Shown in pieces: positions 29,804-38,186 of a stretch of 64,000 nt of DNA. A program made the position numbers and the translations under genes. Where the stretch lies: NCBI RefSeq assembly GCF_002127265.1, contig NZ_NFUU01000002.1, positions 558,001 to 622,000 of the forward strand. The letters are read 5' to 3'. Source of the DNA: Hydrogenophaga sp. IBVHS1 (GTDB lineage Bacteria; Pseudomonadota; Gammaproteobacteria; Burkholderiales; Burkholderiaceae_C). The notes beneath the pieces were generated by a model, which worked only from the letters and a program-made list of their open reading frames with translations, had not been told where the DNA came from and did not search any database. Numbering within the stretch: position 1 is the first letter of the stretch; each line of letters begins with the position of its first letter.

Positions 29804-30706
29804 TCAAAGGAAGCACTTCGGCTCGTCCAGGCCCCTCACGCCGGGACGCAAAGCAAACACGCCACCGGCCAGCGGCTGGTCCGCCAGATCGCCGCCGGGC
29901 CGGATCGAGGTGACGAACAGGATGTCCATGCCCGGGCCGCCGAACGCGCACATGGCGGGTTTCTTCACCGGTACCGCGAGCGAGCGGTCGAGCCGGCCGT
30001 CGGGCGTGAAGCGGTGCACCAGGCCGGCGTCGTTGGCGCAGATCCAGTAGCCACCGTCTTCGTCCACCGCAGCGCCATCGGGGCGGCCGGGCAGGGGCTT
30101 CATGTCGATGAACACGCGTTGCCGGTGCGGCGTGCCGGTGTCGGTGTCGTAGTCGAAGGCCCACACGGTCTGCACTTGAGGGTGCGAATCGGAGAGGTAC
30201 ATGGTGCGGCCGTCGGGGCTGAAGGCCATGCCATTGGGCGTGATCATTCCGCTCAGCAGGCTGCTCAGCACGCCGCCGTTCAAGGCATACACACGGCCCA
30301 CTGCGGCGGCCAGCGTCATGTCCGACACCATGGTGCCGGCGCGCAGGCGGCCCTGGCGGTCGCAGCGCCCGTCGTTGAAGCGCATGCCGGTTTGCGGATG
30401 CTGAACGGGGGCCAGGTGTTCCAGTTCGACGGTCCCCTTTTCCAGTGGCGTGAGCACGGCCACACCGGTTTCCATGGCGGCCACCCAGCGGCCGTGCGGC
30501 TCGACCTCCGAGCCGTCCAGCAGCGCGATGCAGCCCGTCATTTCAGGTGTGGGCCACTGGCGCGTCTGGCCGGTGCTGGCGTTCCAGCACCACAGCGAGC
30601 GGCCGGGAATGTCCACCCAGATCAGACACTGCCGCTGCGCATCCCAGACGGGGCTTTCGCCCACGCCGTTGCGCGCGTCGACCAGCAGTTCGGCGGACGT
30701 GTTCAT
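29804..30706 (-). CDS. SMP-30/gluconolactonase-family lactonase
   Basis: Six-bladed beta-propeller lactonase of 300 residues. Metal-site features of the SMP-30 family are visible: the opening GVGESPVWD with the glutamate ligand, MRFNDGRCDRQGRLRAGTM, ITPNGMAFSPDGRTMYLSDS with the asparagine and aspartate ligands, and PDGAAVDEDGGYW. It starts 2 bases after the uronate dehydrogenase stop and most likely opens the aldarolactone produced by that enzyme. Confidence 0.92.
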   Translation of the reverse strand: MNTSAELLVDARNGVGESPVWDAQRQCLIWVDIPGRSLWCWNASTGQTRQWPTPEMTGCIALLDGSEVEPHGRWVAAMETGVAVLTPLEKGTVELEHLAPVQHPQTGMRFNDGRCDRQGRLRAGTMVSDMTLAAAVGRVYALNGGVLSSLLSGMITPNGMAFSPDGRTMYLSDSHPQVQTVWAFDYDTDTGTPHRQRVFIDMKPLPGRPDGAAVDEDGGYWICANDAGLVHRFTPDGRLDRSLAVPVKKPAMCAFGGPGMDILFVTSIRPGGDLADQPLAGGVFALRPGVRGLDEPKCFL

Positions 30707-30708
30707 GA

Positions 30709-31518
30709 TCAGAAAGGACCGGCCTTGACGAAGGCGCCGCCCTGGTAGATGGCCGCCGCGTCGTTCAGATCGGGCGCGCTGGTTCGCGCAAACACGGCGT
30801 CGCGGAACACATCGGAGGTGTCTCGCGGCACAAAGCCGATGTGGCGCGCGCGGCTGTTGTCCCACCAGGTCACCGCGTTGTTCGACATGCCGAAGACGAT
30901 GCTGTGCCCAAGCACCGGGGTGCTCAGGCAGGCGGTGATCAGGCGGTGCAGGTCGTCGAAGCTCAGCCACGTGGCCAGCATGCGGCGGTCCTTGGGCTCC
31001 GGGAACGACGAGCCGATGCGCACGCACGCGGTCTCGATGCCGTGGCGGTCGAAGTACAGCCGGGCCAGGTCTTCACCGAAGGCCTTGCTCAGGCCATAGA
31101 AGCCATCGGGGCGTGCCGGGTGGTCGGCATGGATGGTCTCGCTTTGTTTGTAGAAACCGGTCACATGGTTGGAGCTGGCGAACACGATGCGCTTCACGCC
31201 GTGGCTTCGCGCGGCTTCGTACAGGTGGTACGCGCCCAGGATGTTGGCCTGCAGGATCGCCGCGAAAGGCGCTTCCACCGAGATGCCGCCCATGTGCACG
31301 ATGGCGTCCACGCCTTCCACCATCGCGTCCACCTCACTGGCGCTGGACAGGTCGGCCTGCACGATTTCTTCGCCCGCCCTGGCGATGCCCAGGTCGGCCT
31401 TGTCCGAGAGCCGAAGCACCTCGCAGTTGCCCTTGAGACGTTCGCGCAGGGCCGTGCCCAGGCCGCCGGCGGCGCCGGTGAGCAGAAGGCGGTGATGGGT
31501 CTTGAGCGTCGGTTCCAT
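30709..31518 (-). CDS. udh: uronate dehydrogenase (NAD-dependent, SDR family)
   Basis: Oxidises galacturonate or glucuronate to the aldarolactone with NAD, 269 residues. The nucleotide site is LLTGAAGGLGTALRERL. The catalytic Tyr-Lys pair lies in FYGLSKAFGEDLARLY, with the serine in FASSNHVTGFY. The C-terminal SFDDLHRLITACLSTPVLGHSIVFGMSNN matches described uronate dehydrogenases closely in style. It is the first gene of the minus-strand hexuronate operon, divergent from the GntR regulator. ATG 31518 is assumed; one eight codons earlier is possible. Confidence 0.88.
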   Translation of the reverse strand: MEPTLKTHHRLLLTGAAGGLGTALRERLKGNCEVLRLSDKADLGIARAGEEIVQADLSSASEVDAMVEGVDAIVHMGGISVEAPFAAILQANILGAYHLYEAARSHGVKRIVFASSNHVTGFYKQSETIHADHPARPDGFYGLSKAFGEDLARLYFDRHGIETACVRIGSSFPEPKDRRMLATWLSFDDLHRLITACLSTPVLGHSIVFGMSNNAVTWWDNSRARHIGFVPRDTSDVFRDAVFARTSAPDLNDAAAIYQGGAFVKAGPF

Positions 31519-31603
31519 GGGGTGTGCGATGGCGGCGGGCAAAGGGCTTGGACTTTGGCAACGGGTTTGTTACAGTGCGCTCAAAACCAGTTGTCTGTTG
31601 TCG

Positions 31604-31616
31604 GTTGTCAGACAAC
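31604..31616. promoter_or_regulatory. GntR/FCD-type operator between udh and its regulator
   Basis: GTTGTC-A-GACAAC is a perfect 13-bp palindrome that contains the TTGTCnGACAA pattern of FadR-subfamily operators. A related half-site block TTGTCTGTTGTC lies just left of it (31591-31602). It is 85 bases from the udh start and 47 from the regulator start, suited to control both. Confidence 0.8.
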
Positions 31617-31663
31617 TTGGGCGGATTGTGTGAACGCGAGAATGGCGTGTCAAGGAAAAAACC

Positions 31664-32422
31664 ATGCTCTCAGTGAAAACCCTAGACCCGGAAGCCACGG
31701 CGCTGCCGCGTCCCCGCCGCCAGCGCGGCCTGGTGCCCGAAATCGTCGACACCCTGGCCGCCGACGTGCGCGAAGGCCGGCTGCAGACCGGCGACAAGTT
31801 GCCCACCGAATCCGAGTTGATGGCCCGCTTCGACGTCAGCCGAACCGTGGTTCGTGAAGCCATTTCCCGCCTCCAGGCTTCCGCCCTGGTGGAGACGCGG
31901 CATGGCATTGGCACCTTCGTGATGGCGCCGGCCGAGCAGAGCAATTTCCGGGTGGCCCCGGAAGATTTCGCCACTGTGGCCGACGTGATCTCGCTGCTCG
32001 AGCTGCGCATCAGCCTCGAGAGCGAGGCCGCCAGCCTGGCCGCGCAACGGCGCGACGAGAGCCACCTGCAGAACATGGAGAACGCGCTGGCCGCGTTCGA
32101 GGCGTCGATTGCCGAGTCGTCCGATGCCGTGCCCTCGGATTTCCAGTTTCACATGGAGGTGGCGCGGGCCACCGGCAACCGCCATTTCGCCGACCTCATG
32201 ACTTACCTCGGCACCATGATCATTCCGCGCACCCGGCTCAACACCGCGAGCAGCGCGCCCGAAGGCCGGCTGGCCTACCTGAAGCGCGTGCACGGCGAGC
32301 ACCAGAACATCTACCAGGCCATTCGACAGCACGACGCCGATGCCGCGCGCAAGGCCATGCGGCTCCACCTGTCCAACAGCCGCGAACGCCTGCGGCGCGC
32401 GCAACCTGAAACGCCTGTCTGA
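31664..32422 (+). CDS. GntR-family (FadR/FCD) transcriptional regulator
   Basis: Repressor-type regulator of 252 residues. The winged helix is at about 25-88 (LAADVREGRLQTGDKLPTESELMARFDVSRTVVREAISRLQASALVETRHGIGTFV). The all-helical FCD ligand domain occupies about 105-235 with the metal-binding pattern D-x3-H (SDFQFHMEVA) and later histidines in KRVHGEHQNIYQAI. It is divergent from the hexuronate operon with a palindromic operator between them. A hexuronate or aldarate is the likely effector. Confidence 0.9.
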   Translation: MLSVKTLDPEATALPRPRRQRGLVPEIVDTLAADVREGRLQTGDKLPTESELMARFDVSRTVVREAISRLQASALVETRHGIGTFVMAPAEQSNFRVAPEDFATVADVISLLELRISLESEAASLAAQRRDESHLQNMENALAAFEASIAESSDAVPSDFQFHMEVARATGNRHFADLMTYLGTMIIPRTRLNTASSAPEGRLAYLKRVHGEHQNIYQAIRQHDADAARKAMRLHLSNSRERLRRAQPETPV

Positions 32423-32526
32423 GGGCTTGACCTTCACCTCGCGCCGGCGCGCCATCGGCGCTACAGTGCCCCTTCCTTGAAGCCGTGCCGGGCGTTCCGG
32501 TGCGGCGATCACAAGAGGGGATGCTC

Positions 32527-33111
32527 ATGGTGTGGCTCATCGTCGGTCTGGTCTTGTTCCTGGGTGTGCACTCCGTGTCCATCGTGTCGCCGCAGGGGCG
32601 CCATGCGCTGGCTGGGCGCATGGGCGAAGGCGGGTTCAAGGGCTTGTATTCGCTGGTGTCGTTCGTCGGTCTGGCGCTCATGGTGTGGGGCTATGGTCTG
32701 GCGCGCCAGGCGCCAGTGGTGATCTACACACCGCCCACTGGCCTGCGCCATGCGGCCTTGCTGCTCATGCTTCCGGTGTTTGTGTTGCTGCTGGCCGCCT
32801 ACCTGCCCGGGCGCATTCAGCGTGCAGCGAAGCACCCCATGCTGCTGTCGGTGAAGCTGTGGGCCACGGCGCACCTGCTGGCCAATGGCACCCTGGCCGA
32901 TGTGTTGCTGTTCGGCGGCTTTCTCGCCTGGGCGGTGGTGGACCGCATTTCGGTGAAGCGACGTGCGGCGGCCGGCCTGGTCCGTCCGGCGCCCGCGCTT
33001 CCGGGCAGTGCGGCCAACGACGCCATCGCGCTGGTGCTGGGTCTGGGTATTTACGTGGTCTTTGTGTTGTGGGCGCATGCCTGGTTGTTTGGTGTGAAGC
33101 CCATGGGCTGA
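32527..33111 (+). CDS. NnrU family membrane protein
   Basis: Inner-membrane protein of 194 residues matching NnrU, first described near nitrite/NO reductase genes but widespread and of unclear function. About five hydrophobic helices; hallmark residues are LFLGVHSVSIVSPQGR at the start and LPGRIQRAAKHPMLLSVKLWATAHLLANGTLADVLLFGGFLAWAV. GAGGGG lies at good spacing before ATG 32527; an ATG two codons earlier overlaps that site. No denitrification genes are nearby. Confidence 0.88.
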   Translation: MVWLIVGLVLFLGVHSVSIVSPQGRHALAGRMGEGGFKGLYSLVSFVGLALMVWGYGLARQAPVVIYTPPTGLRHAALLLMLPVFVLLLAAYLPGRIQRAAKHPMLLSVKLWATAHLLANGTLADVLLFGGFLAWAVVDRISVKRRAAAGLVRPAPALPGSAANDAIALVLGLGIYVVFVLWAHAWLFGVKPMG

Positions 33112-33184
33112 TGCCGGGAACCCTGCGCGGTGTGGGCGCACCAACCCAGTTGCCGCCGACTTTTCCGCAATTTCTTCCCCCACC

Positions 33185-34318
33185 ATGACACCTTCATTCC
33201 CCTCTCCGTTGCTGCCCCTGCTGGCCCTGGTGGGTACGCTGATTGCCCCAGCGTTGCATGCCCAGTCGCCCACCCTCACCACCGAAGTCGTTGCCCGCGG
33301 GCTTCAGAACCCCTGGGGCCTGGCCTTCATTGGCGAGGGCCGCATGCTGGTGACCGAGCGCCCCGGCCGCATGAGGGTGGTCGAGGCCAACGGGCGTGTG
33401 GGGGAGCCGCTGGCGGGTGTGCCCAGGGTCGATGCCGTGGGGCAGGGCGGTCTGCTCGATGTGGTGGCCGACCGCGACTTCTCTCGCAACCGCACCGTTC
33501 ACTTCTGTTACGCAGAACCTGGCGCGGCGGGCTCGGGCAACTCCACTGCGCTGGCCTCCGCCCGGCTGTCGACCGACAGCAAGTCACTGGAAGACGTGAA
33601 GGTGGTCTTCAGCCAGCAACCCAAGTTCAGCAGCCGCCTGCACTTCGGTTGCCGCATCGTGCAGACCGATGATGGCCACCTCTTTCTGGGGCTCGGGGAC
33701 CGCTTTCAGCGCATGGCCGATGCGCAGACGCTGGACAACCACCATGGCAAGGTGGTGCGCATCCGGCCCGACGGCAGCGCACCGCCCGACAACCCGTATG
33801 TGGGGCGCGCCGGTGCCTTGCCCGAGATCTGGAGCTTGGGGCACCGCAACGTGCAGGCCGCCACGCTCGCACCGGACGGTCGCCTCTGGACCATTGAACA
33901 CGGCCCGCAAGGCGGCGATGAAATCAACATCACCGCAGCGGGCAAGAACTACGGCTGGCCGGTCATCACCTACGGCGAGAACTACGGTGGCGGCCAGATT
34001 GGCGACGGCATCACCAGCAAGGCCGGACTGGAGCAGCCGCTGCATTACTGGAAGCCGTCGATCGCGCCCTCGGGCATGGCTTTCATCAAGGGCGACCGAT
34101 ACGGCAAGGACTGGCGGGACAGTCTGCTGGTCGGCTCGCTGAAGTTCCGCTACCTGGCTCGCCTGGTGCTCGATGGCGAGCGCGTGGTGCGGGAAGAAAA
34201 ACTGTTGCCCGAGCTGGGTCAGCGCGTGCGCGACGTGCGCGAAGGCCCGGACGGATTCATCTATTTGCTGACCGACGACCGCGACGGCCAGCTGCAGCGA
34301 CTTCGACCTGGAGCCTGA
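33185..34318 (+). CDS. PQQ-dependent aldose dehydrogenase, soluble (YliI-like)
   Basis: Periplasmic beta-propeller sugar dehydrogenase of 377 residues; signal peptide to about residue 26 (ending ALHA). Family blocks are LQNPWGLAFIGEGRMLVTERPGRMRVV, GQGGLLDVVADRDFSRNRTVHFCYAE, a catalytic-type histidine region FSSRLHFGCRIV, and WTIEHGPQGGDEINITAAGKNYGWPVITYG. It would oxidise aldoses with PQQ and pass electrons to the respiratory chain. It ends 4 bases before egtB, so the two may be cotranscribed, although a functional link is not obvious. Confidence 0.88.
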   Translation: MTPSFPSPLLPLLALVGTLIAPALHAQSPTLTTEVVARGLQNPWGLAFIGEGRMLVTERPGRMRVVEANGRVGEPLAGVPRVDAVGQGGLLDVVADRDFSRNRTVHFCYAEPGAAGSGNSTALASARLSTDSKSLEDVKVVFSQQPKFSSRLHFGCRIVQTDDGHLFLGLGDRFQRMADAQTLDNHHGKVVRIRPDGSAPPDNPYVGRAGALPEIWSLGHRNVQAATLAPDGRLWTIEHGPQGGDEINITAAGKNYGWPVITYGENYGGGQIGDGITSKAGLEQPLHYWKPSIAPSGMAFIKGDRYGKDWRDSLLVGSLKFRYLARLVLDGERVVREEKLLPELGQRVRDVREGPDGFIYLLTDDRDGQLQRLRPGA

Positions 34319-34322
34319 CGCC

Positions 34323-35597
34323 ATGCACGCCCGAACCTCACCGCATTCCGCGCCGCACCCGCTGGCCACGCATTACGCCGAAGTGAGGGCGCGCAGCCGG
34401 GCACTGGCGGCGCCGTTGTCGGCTGAGGATTGCCAGGCCCAGTCCATGCCCGACGCCAGCCCGGTGAAATGGCATCTGGCGCATGTGACGTGGTTCTTCG
34501 AGACTTTTGTGCTGGAGGTCTTTGAGCCTGAGTTCAAGCCCTTCAATCCGGCGTTCCGGGTGCTCTTCAACAGCTACTACCAGGGTGTGGGCGAACAGTT
34601 CTCCAGACCGCAGCGCGGTCTGATCACGCGGCCCGATCTGGCGGAGGTTTGGCGCTGGCGCGATGAGGTGGACGAGCGCATCACGCGCCTGATCCACAGC
34701 GGTGCCGCCGAGCCTGCGCTGCGTTTGATCGCGCTGGGGCTGCAGCACGAGCAGCAGCACCAGGAGCTGCTGCTCACCGACGTCAAGCACCTCTTGTCGA
34801 TCAACCCCTTGCGGCCGGCCTACCACCGTCCCTGGCCATTGACGCCGGTCAGCCGAGTGAACTCGGCCTGGGTGGACATGGAAGGCGGCCTGGTCGAGCT
34901 GGGTCACGAGGGAAGCGGATTTGCTTTCGACAACGAGACACCTCGTCACCGGCAATGGCTGGAACCCTACGCGCTGATGAACCGGCCGGTGACGCATGGG
35001 GAATGGCTGGCGTTTGTGCAGGACGGCGGCTACCAGGAGCCGCGCTGGTGGCTTGCCGCCGGTTGGGACTGGGTGCGATCGCAGGGCATTCGCGCGCCGA
35101 TGTACTGGACGCTGCCGACGGAGGCAAATGCGCTGCCCACGGTGTTCACCCTGCACGGCGAGATGCCACTCGACCCGCACACACCCGTGACGCACATCAG
35201 CTACTTCGAAGCCGATGCGTTTGCCCGCTGGTCGGGCGCCCGCCTGCCCACCGAAGCCGAGTGGGAAGCCGCCGCCGCGCCTTTGCCCGTGCAGGGCAAC
35301 CTGCAGGATGGCAACGCGCTGCACCCCATGCCCGCGCGCCAGGCCGGCAGTGGTCTGGTGCAGATGTACGGCGACGTGTGGGAGTGGACCTCCAGCAGCT
35401 ACGGCGCGTATCCCGGCTACCAGCCAGCGGAGGGCGCGGTGGGTGAGTACAACGGCAAGTTCATGGTCAACCAGTACGTGTTGCGCGGCGGTTCCTGTGC
35501 CACGCCCGCCTCGCACATCCGCGCGAGCTACCGCAACTTTTTCCCCACCGATGCGCGCTGGCAGTTCAGCGGGCTGCGACTGGCCAGAAGCCTGTGA
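34323..35597 (+). CDS. egtB: EgtB-family sulfoxide synthase (ergothioneine)
   Basis: Non-heme iron enzyme joining trimethylhistidine to a thiol with oxygen, 424 residues. The DinB-like N-terminal domain carries the iron histidines H51 (WHLAH) and H142/H146 (HEQQH). The C-terminal formylglycine-generating-like domain contains THISYFEADAFARWSGARLPTEAEWE and WEWTSSSYGAYPGY, ending RASYRNFFPTDARWQFSGLRLAR. It overlaps egtD by four bases (GTGA). As selD follows, a selenium-using relative (SenA) must be considered, but sequence alone does not decide this. Confidence 0.92.
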   Translation: MHARTSPHSAPHPLATHYAEVRARSRALAAPLSAEDCQAQSMPDASPVKWHLAHVTWFFETFVLEVFEPEFKPFNPAFRVLFNSYYQGVGEQFSRPQRGLITRPDLAEVWRWRDEVDERITRLIHSGAAEPALRLIALGLQHEQQHQELLLTDVKHLLSINPLRPAYHRPWPLTPVSRVNSAWVDMEGGLVELGHEGSGFAFDNETPRHRQWLEPYALMNRPVTHGEWLAFVQDGGYQEPRWWLAAGWDWVRSQGIRAPMYWTLPTEANALPTVFTLHGEMPLDPHTPVTHISYFEADAFARWSGARLPTEAEWEAAAAPLPVQGNLQDGNALHPMPARQAGSGLVQMYGDVWEWTSSSYGAYPGYQPAEGAVGEYNGKFMVNQYVLRGGSCATPASHIRASYRNFFPTDARWQFSGLRLARSL

Positions 35598-36598
35598 AAC
35601 AAGACACCATCCCCACACCCCAGTTCGTCCAGTTCGAGCTGCCCGCCGCCAGCGTGGTGCGCGCCGAGTTGCTCGCCGGCCTCGGCGAAACGCCGCCGCG
35701 GATCGCGCCCAAGTTTCTGTACGACGCGCTGGGTTCGCGCCTGTTCGATGCCATCACCGAACTGCCCGAGTACTACCCCACGCGCACCGAAGCCGCCATC
35801 TTCGCGCGCCACGGTGCCGACATGGCGCGCCACGTGCCCGAAGGCGCGGTGATGATCGATCTCGGCGCCGGCAGCTGCGAAAAGGCCACGCGCCTGTTCC
35901 CGGTGCTGCAGCCATCGGCCTATGTGCCGGTGGACATTTCGGTGGACTATCTGCGCGACACCCTCGCCGCCCTGCAGGAGCGCCACCCCGATCTGCCCAT
36001 GCTGGGCATGGGGATGGACTTCTCGCAGCGTTTCACGCTGGGCGCGACGGCCACCCAATGGCTCGCCGACCGCGCGTTGGGCCAGCACCCTCGCTGCGTG
36101 TTCTACCCGGGTTCGAGCATCGGCAATTTCCTGCCTGATGAAGCGCTGGCGCTGTTGTGCCAGGTGCACGAGGTGTGTGCTGCCGGCGGCCCCGGCAGTG
36201 GTCTGCTGATCGGTGTGGATCGGCTCAAGCCGCGCGCCGTGCTCGAACCCGCTTACGACGACGCGCTGGGTGTCACCGCCGCGTTCAATCGCAACCTGTT
36301 GCTGCACGTCAACCGCCTGCTCGGGGCCGATTTCGCGCCCGCAGCCTGGCGACACGTGGGCCTGTTCAATGCCGAGCTCTCGCGCATCGAAATGCACCTG
36401 CAAGCCGAGACGCCGCAGACAGTGCGCTGGCCGGGCGGCGAGAGGCGCTTCGCCGCTGGCGAACGGCTGCACACCGAGAACTCCTGCAAGTGGGAGCCGG
36501 ATGATTTTCAGGCGCTGCTTCAGGAGGCCGGCTTCGGCGCCGCACGCCACTGGACCGACGAGCGCGGCTGGTTCAGCGCGTTCTGGGCGCCGGCCTGA
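35594..36598 (+). CDS. egtD: L-histidine N-alpha-methyltransferase EgtD
   Basis: SAM-dependent enzyme that trimethylates histidine to hercynine, first step of ergothioneine synthesis, 334 residues. Family pattern: PPRIAPKFLYDALGSRLFDAITELPEYYPTRTEAAIF, SAM site MIDLGAGSCEKATRLF, and YPGSSIGNFLPDEAL. It starts at GTG 35594 inside the egtB stop, so translation is coupled. With EgtB it makes the short, two-enzyme form of the pathway; no EgtA, EgtC or EgtE is in the window. Confidence 0.94.
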   Translation: MKQDTIPTPQFVQFELPAASVVRAELLAGLGETPPRIAPKFLYDALGSRLFDAITELPEYYPTRTEAAIFARHGADMARHVPEGAVMIDLGAGSCEKATRLFPVLQPSAYVPVDISVDYLRDTLAALQERHPDLPMLGMGMDFSQRFTLGATATQWLADRALGQHPRCVFYPGSSIGNFLPDEALALLCQVHEVCAAGGPGSGLLIGVDRLKPRAVLEPAYDDALGVTAAFNRNLLLHVNRLLGADFAPAAWRHVGLFNAELSRIEMHLQAETPQTVRWPGGERRFAAGERLHTENSCKWEPDDFQALLQEAGFGAARHWTDERGWFSAFWAPA

Positions 36599-36658
36599 GG
36601 CCTGTCGCACAATGGGCGTCCGGCGCGGACCTGCGCGCCATGCCACGGATGCCCGACC

Positions 36659-37735
36659 ATGAACGCTCCCCTGCCTGAATCCGCCCGCAAGGAACCCCGC
36701 CTCACCAGCCTCTCGCACGGTGGCGGCTGTGGTTGCAAGATCGCCCCCGGTGTGCTCAGCGAAATCCTCAAGGGCACCAGCGCCATGCCGGTGCCGCCGG
36801 AGCTGCTGGTGGGCATCGAGACCGCCGACGATGCGGCCGTGTACCGGCTCAACGATCAGCAGGCGCTCATTGCCACCACCGATTTTTTCATGCCCATCGT
36901 CGACGACCCGTTCGACTTCGGCCGCATCGCCGCCACCAACGCCATCAGCGACGTGTACGCCATGGGCGGCACGCCCATCATGGCGCTCGCGCTGGTGGGC
37001 ATGCCCATCAACGTGCTGTCCACCGAGACCATCGGCCAGATCCTCGCCGGCGGTCAGAGCGTGTGCCGCGAGGCCGGCATTCCGATTGCAGGCGGCCACA
37101 CCATCGACTCGGTGGAACCGATCTACGGCCTTGTCGCACTCGGCCTGGTGCATCCCGGCCGCGTGAAGCGCAACGCCGATGCGAAAGTGGGCGACCGGCT
37201 GATTCTGGGCAAACCCCTCGGCGTGGGCGTGCTCTCCGCCGCGCTCAAGAAAGACGCGCTGCCGCCCGAGGGCTACGCCCGCATGATCGCGAACACAACG
37301 AAGCTCAACACCCCCGGCCCCGACCTCGCCGCGCTGGATGGTGTGCACGCCCTTACCGATGTCACGGGCTTTGGCCTGGCTGGCCACGTGCTGGAAATGG
37401 CGCGCGGCTCGAACACCACGGTGCGCATTGACATGGCCCGCGTGCCATTGATCGAGGGTGTGAGAAGCCTGGCCGGCGCCGGCATGGTGACCGGTGCCTC
37501 CGGCCGCAACTGGGCCGCCTATGGGCACGAGATCCACCTGGGCAATGCGTTGCAACCGGTGGATCGGGCGCTGCTGTCCGACCCGCAGACCAGCGGTGGC
37601 CTGCTGGTGGCCTGCGCGCCCCACGCGGTGGCCGAGGTGCTGGCCGTGTTCGAGCGCCATGGCTTTGCCGTGGCGGCCGAAGTGGGCGAGATCGTGGCGG
37701 CGCGCGCCGATGGTGTGCGCCTGCAAGTGGATTGA
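36659..37735 (+). CDS. selD: selenide, water dikinase
   Basis: Makes selenophosphate from selenide and ATP, 358 residues. The catalytic residues are present in HGGGCGCKIAP: C24 and K27 correspond to the essential Cys and Lys. The cysteine is an ordinary TGC codon, not selenocysteine. ATP-binding blocks TDFFMPIVDDPFDFGRIAATNAISDVYAMGG and GGHTIDSVEPIYGL follow. No selA, selB, selC or selenouridine synthase gene is in the window; the nearest genes are egtB-egtD upstream. An ACAAT box lies upstream near 36611. Confidence 0.95.
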   Translation: MNAPLPESARKEPRLTSLSHGGGCGCKIAPGVLSEILKGTSAMPVPPELLVGIETADDAAVYRLNDQQALIATTDFFMPIVDDPFDFGRIAATNAISDVYAMGGTPIMALALVGMPINVLSTETIGQILAGGQSVCREAGIPIAGGHTIDSVEPIYGLVALGLVHPGRVKRNADAKVGDRLILGKPLGVGVLSAALKKDALPPEGYARMIANTTKLNTPGPDLAALDGVHALTDVTGFGLAGHVLEMARGSNTTVRIDMARVPLIEGVRSLAGAGMVTGASGRNWAAYGHEIHLGNALQPVDRALLSDPQTSGGLLVACAPHAVAEVLAVFERHGFAVAAEVGEIVAARADGVRLQVD

Positions 37736-37751
37736 TCACGGAGAACGCAAC

Positions 37752-38135
37752 ATGAACCGTCAACGCATCAGCTCGGGCTCCCCCTTCGAAGCGCAACTCG
37801 GCTACTCGCGCGCCGTGGTCGCGGGCGACTGGGTGTTTGTGGCCGGCACCACCGGCTACGACTACGCCACCATGACGATCTCGGACGACATCGTCCAGCA
37901 GACCGAGCAGTGTTTCCTGAACATCCAGTCCGCTCTGCAACAGGCTGGCGCCAGCCTTGACGACGTGGTGCGCGTGAACTACGTGGTGCCAGACGCCTCG
38001 CAGTTCGAAGCCTGCTGGCCCGCGATGCGCAAGCACCTCGGCCGTGCACTGCCGGCCGCCATGATGATCTCGGCGGGCCTGCTGGATGAGCGCATGAAGA
38101 TCGAGATCGAGGTGACAGCGATCAGGGGGCGCTAA
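37752..38135 (+). CDS. RidA/YjgF-family protein
   Basis: Small trimeric-type protein of 127 residues related to RidA, which hydrolyses reactive enamine/imine intermediates. Family pattern: GYSRAVVAGDWVFVAGTTGYD, then QTEQCFLNIQSALQQAGASLDDVVRVNYVV, with the C-terminal IEIEVTAI. The usual catalytic Arg of the RidA subgroup (in the CxR near residue 105) is not evident; the aligned stretch is PAAMMISAGLLDERMKIEIE, so it belongs to another Rid subgroup. It is 16 bases after selD, likely the same transcript. Confidence 0.88.
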   Translation: MNRQRISSGSPFEAQLGYSRAVVAGDWVFVAGTTGYDYATMTISDDIVQQTEQCFLNIQSALQQAGASLDDVVRVNYVVPDASQFEACWPAMRKHLGRALPAAMMISAGLLDERMKIEIEVTAIRGR

Positions 38136-38138
38136 AGA

Positions 38139-38181
38139 GATTTCTGCAAATTCAAGAAAATTTCTTGAATTTGCAGAAATC
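38139..38181. repeat. 43-bp perfect palindrome before an AAA/DUF4143 gene
   Basis: Arms 38139-38159 and 38161-38181 are exact reverse complements (21 bases each, starting GATTTCTGCAAATTC) around a single A at 38160. It is AT-rich in a GC-rich region, begins 3 bases after the RidA stop and ends 5 bases before the next ATG. It is too symmetrical and lacks a T tract suited to plain termination, though a hairpin role is possible. Confidence 0.9.
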
Positions 38182-38186
38182 AAGCT

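Noticed and set aside
36659..37735. Selenocysteine-containing SelD (in-frame TGA)
   Set aside because: The catalytic position is an ordinary cysteine codon and the frame has no internal TGA.
38139..38181. Rho-independent terminator for selD-ridA
   Set aside because: The palindrome is AT-rich, has a one-base centre and no T tract after the right arm; a terminator role is not the simplest reading, though it is not excluded.
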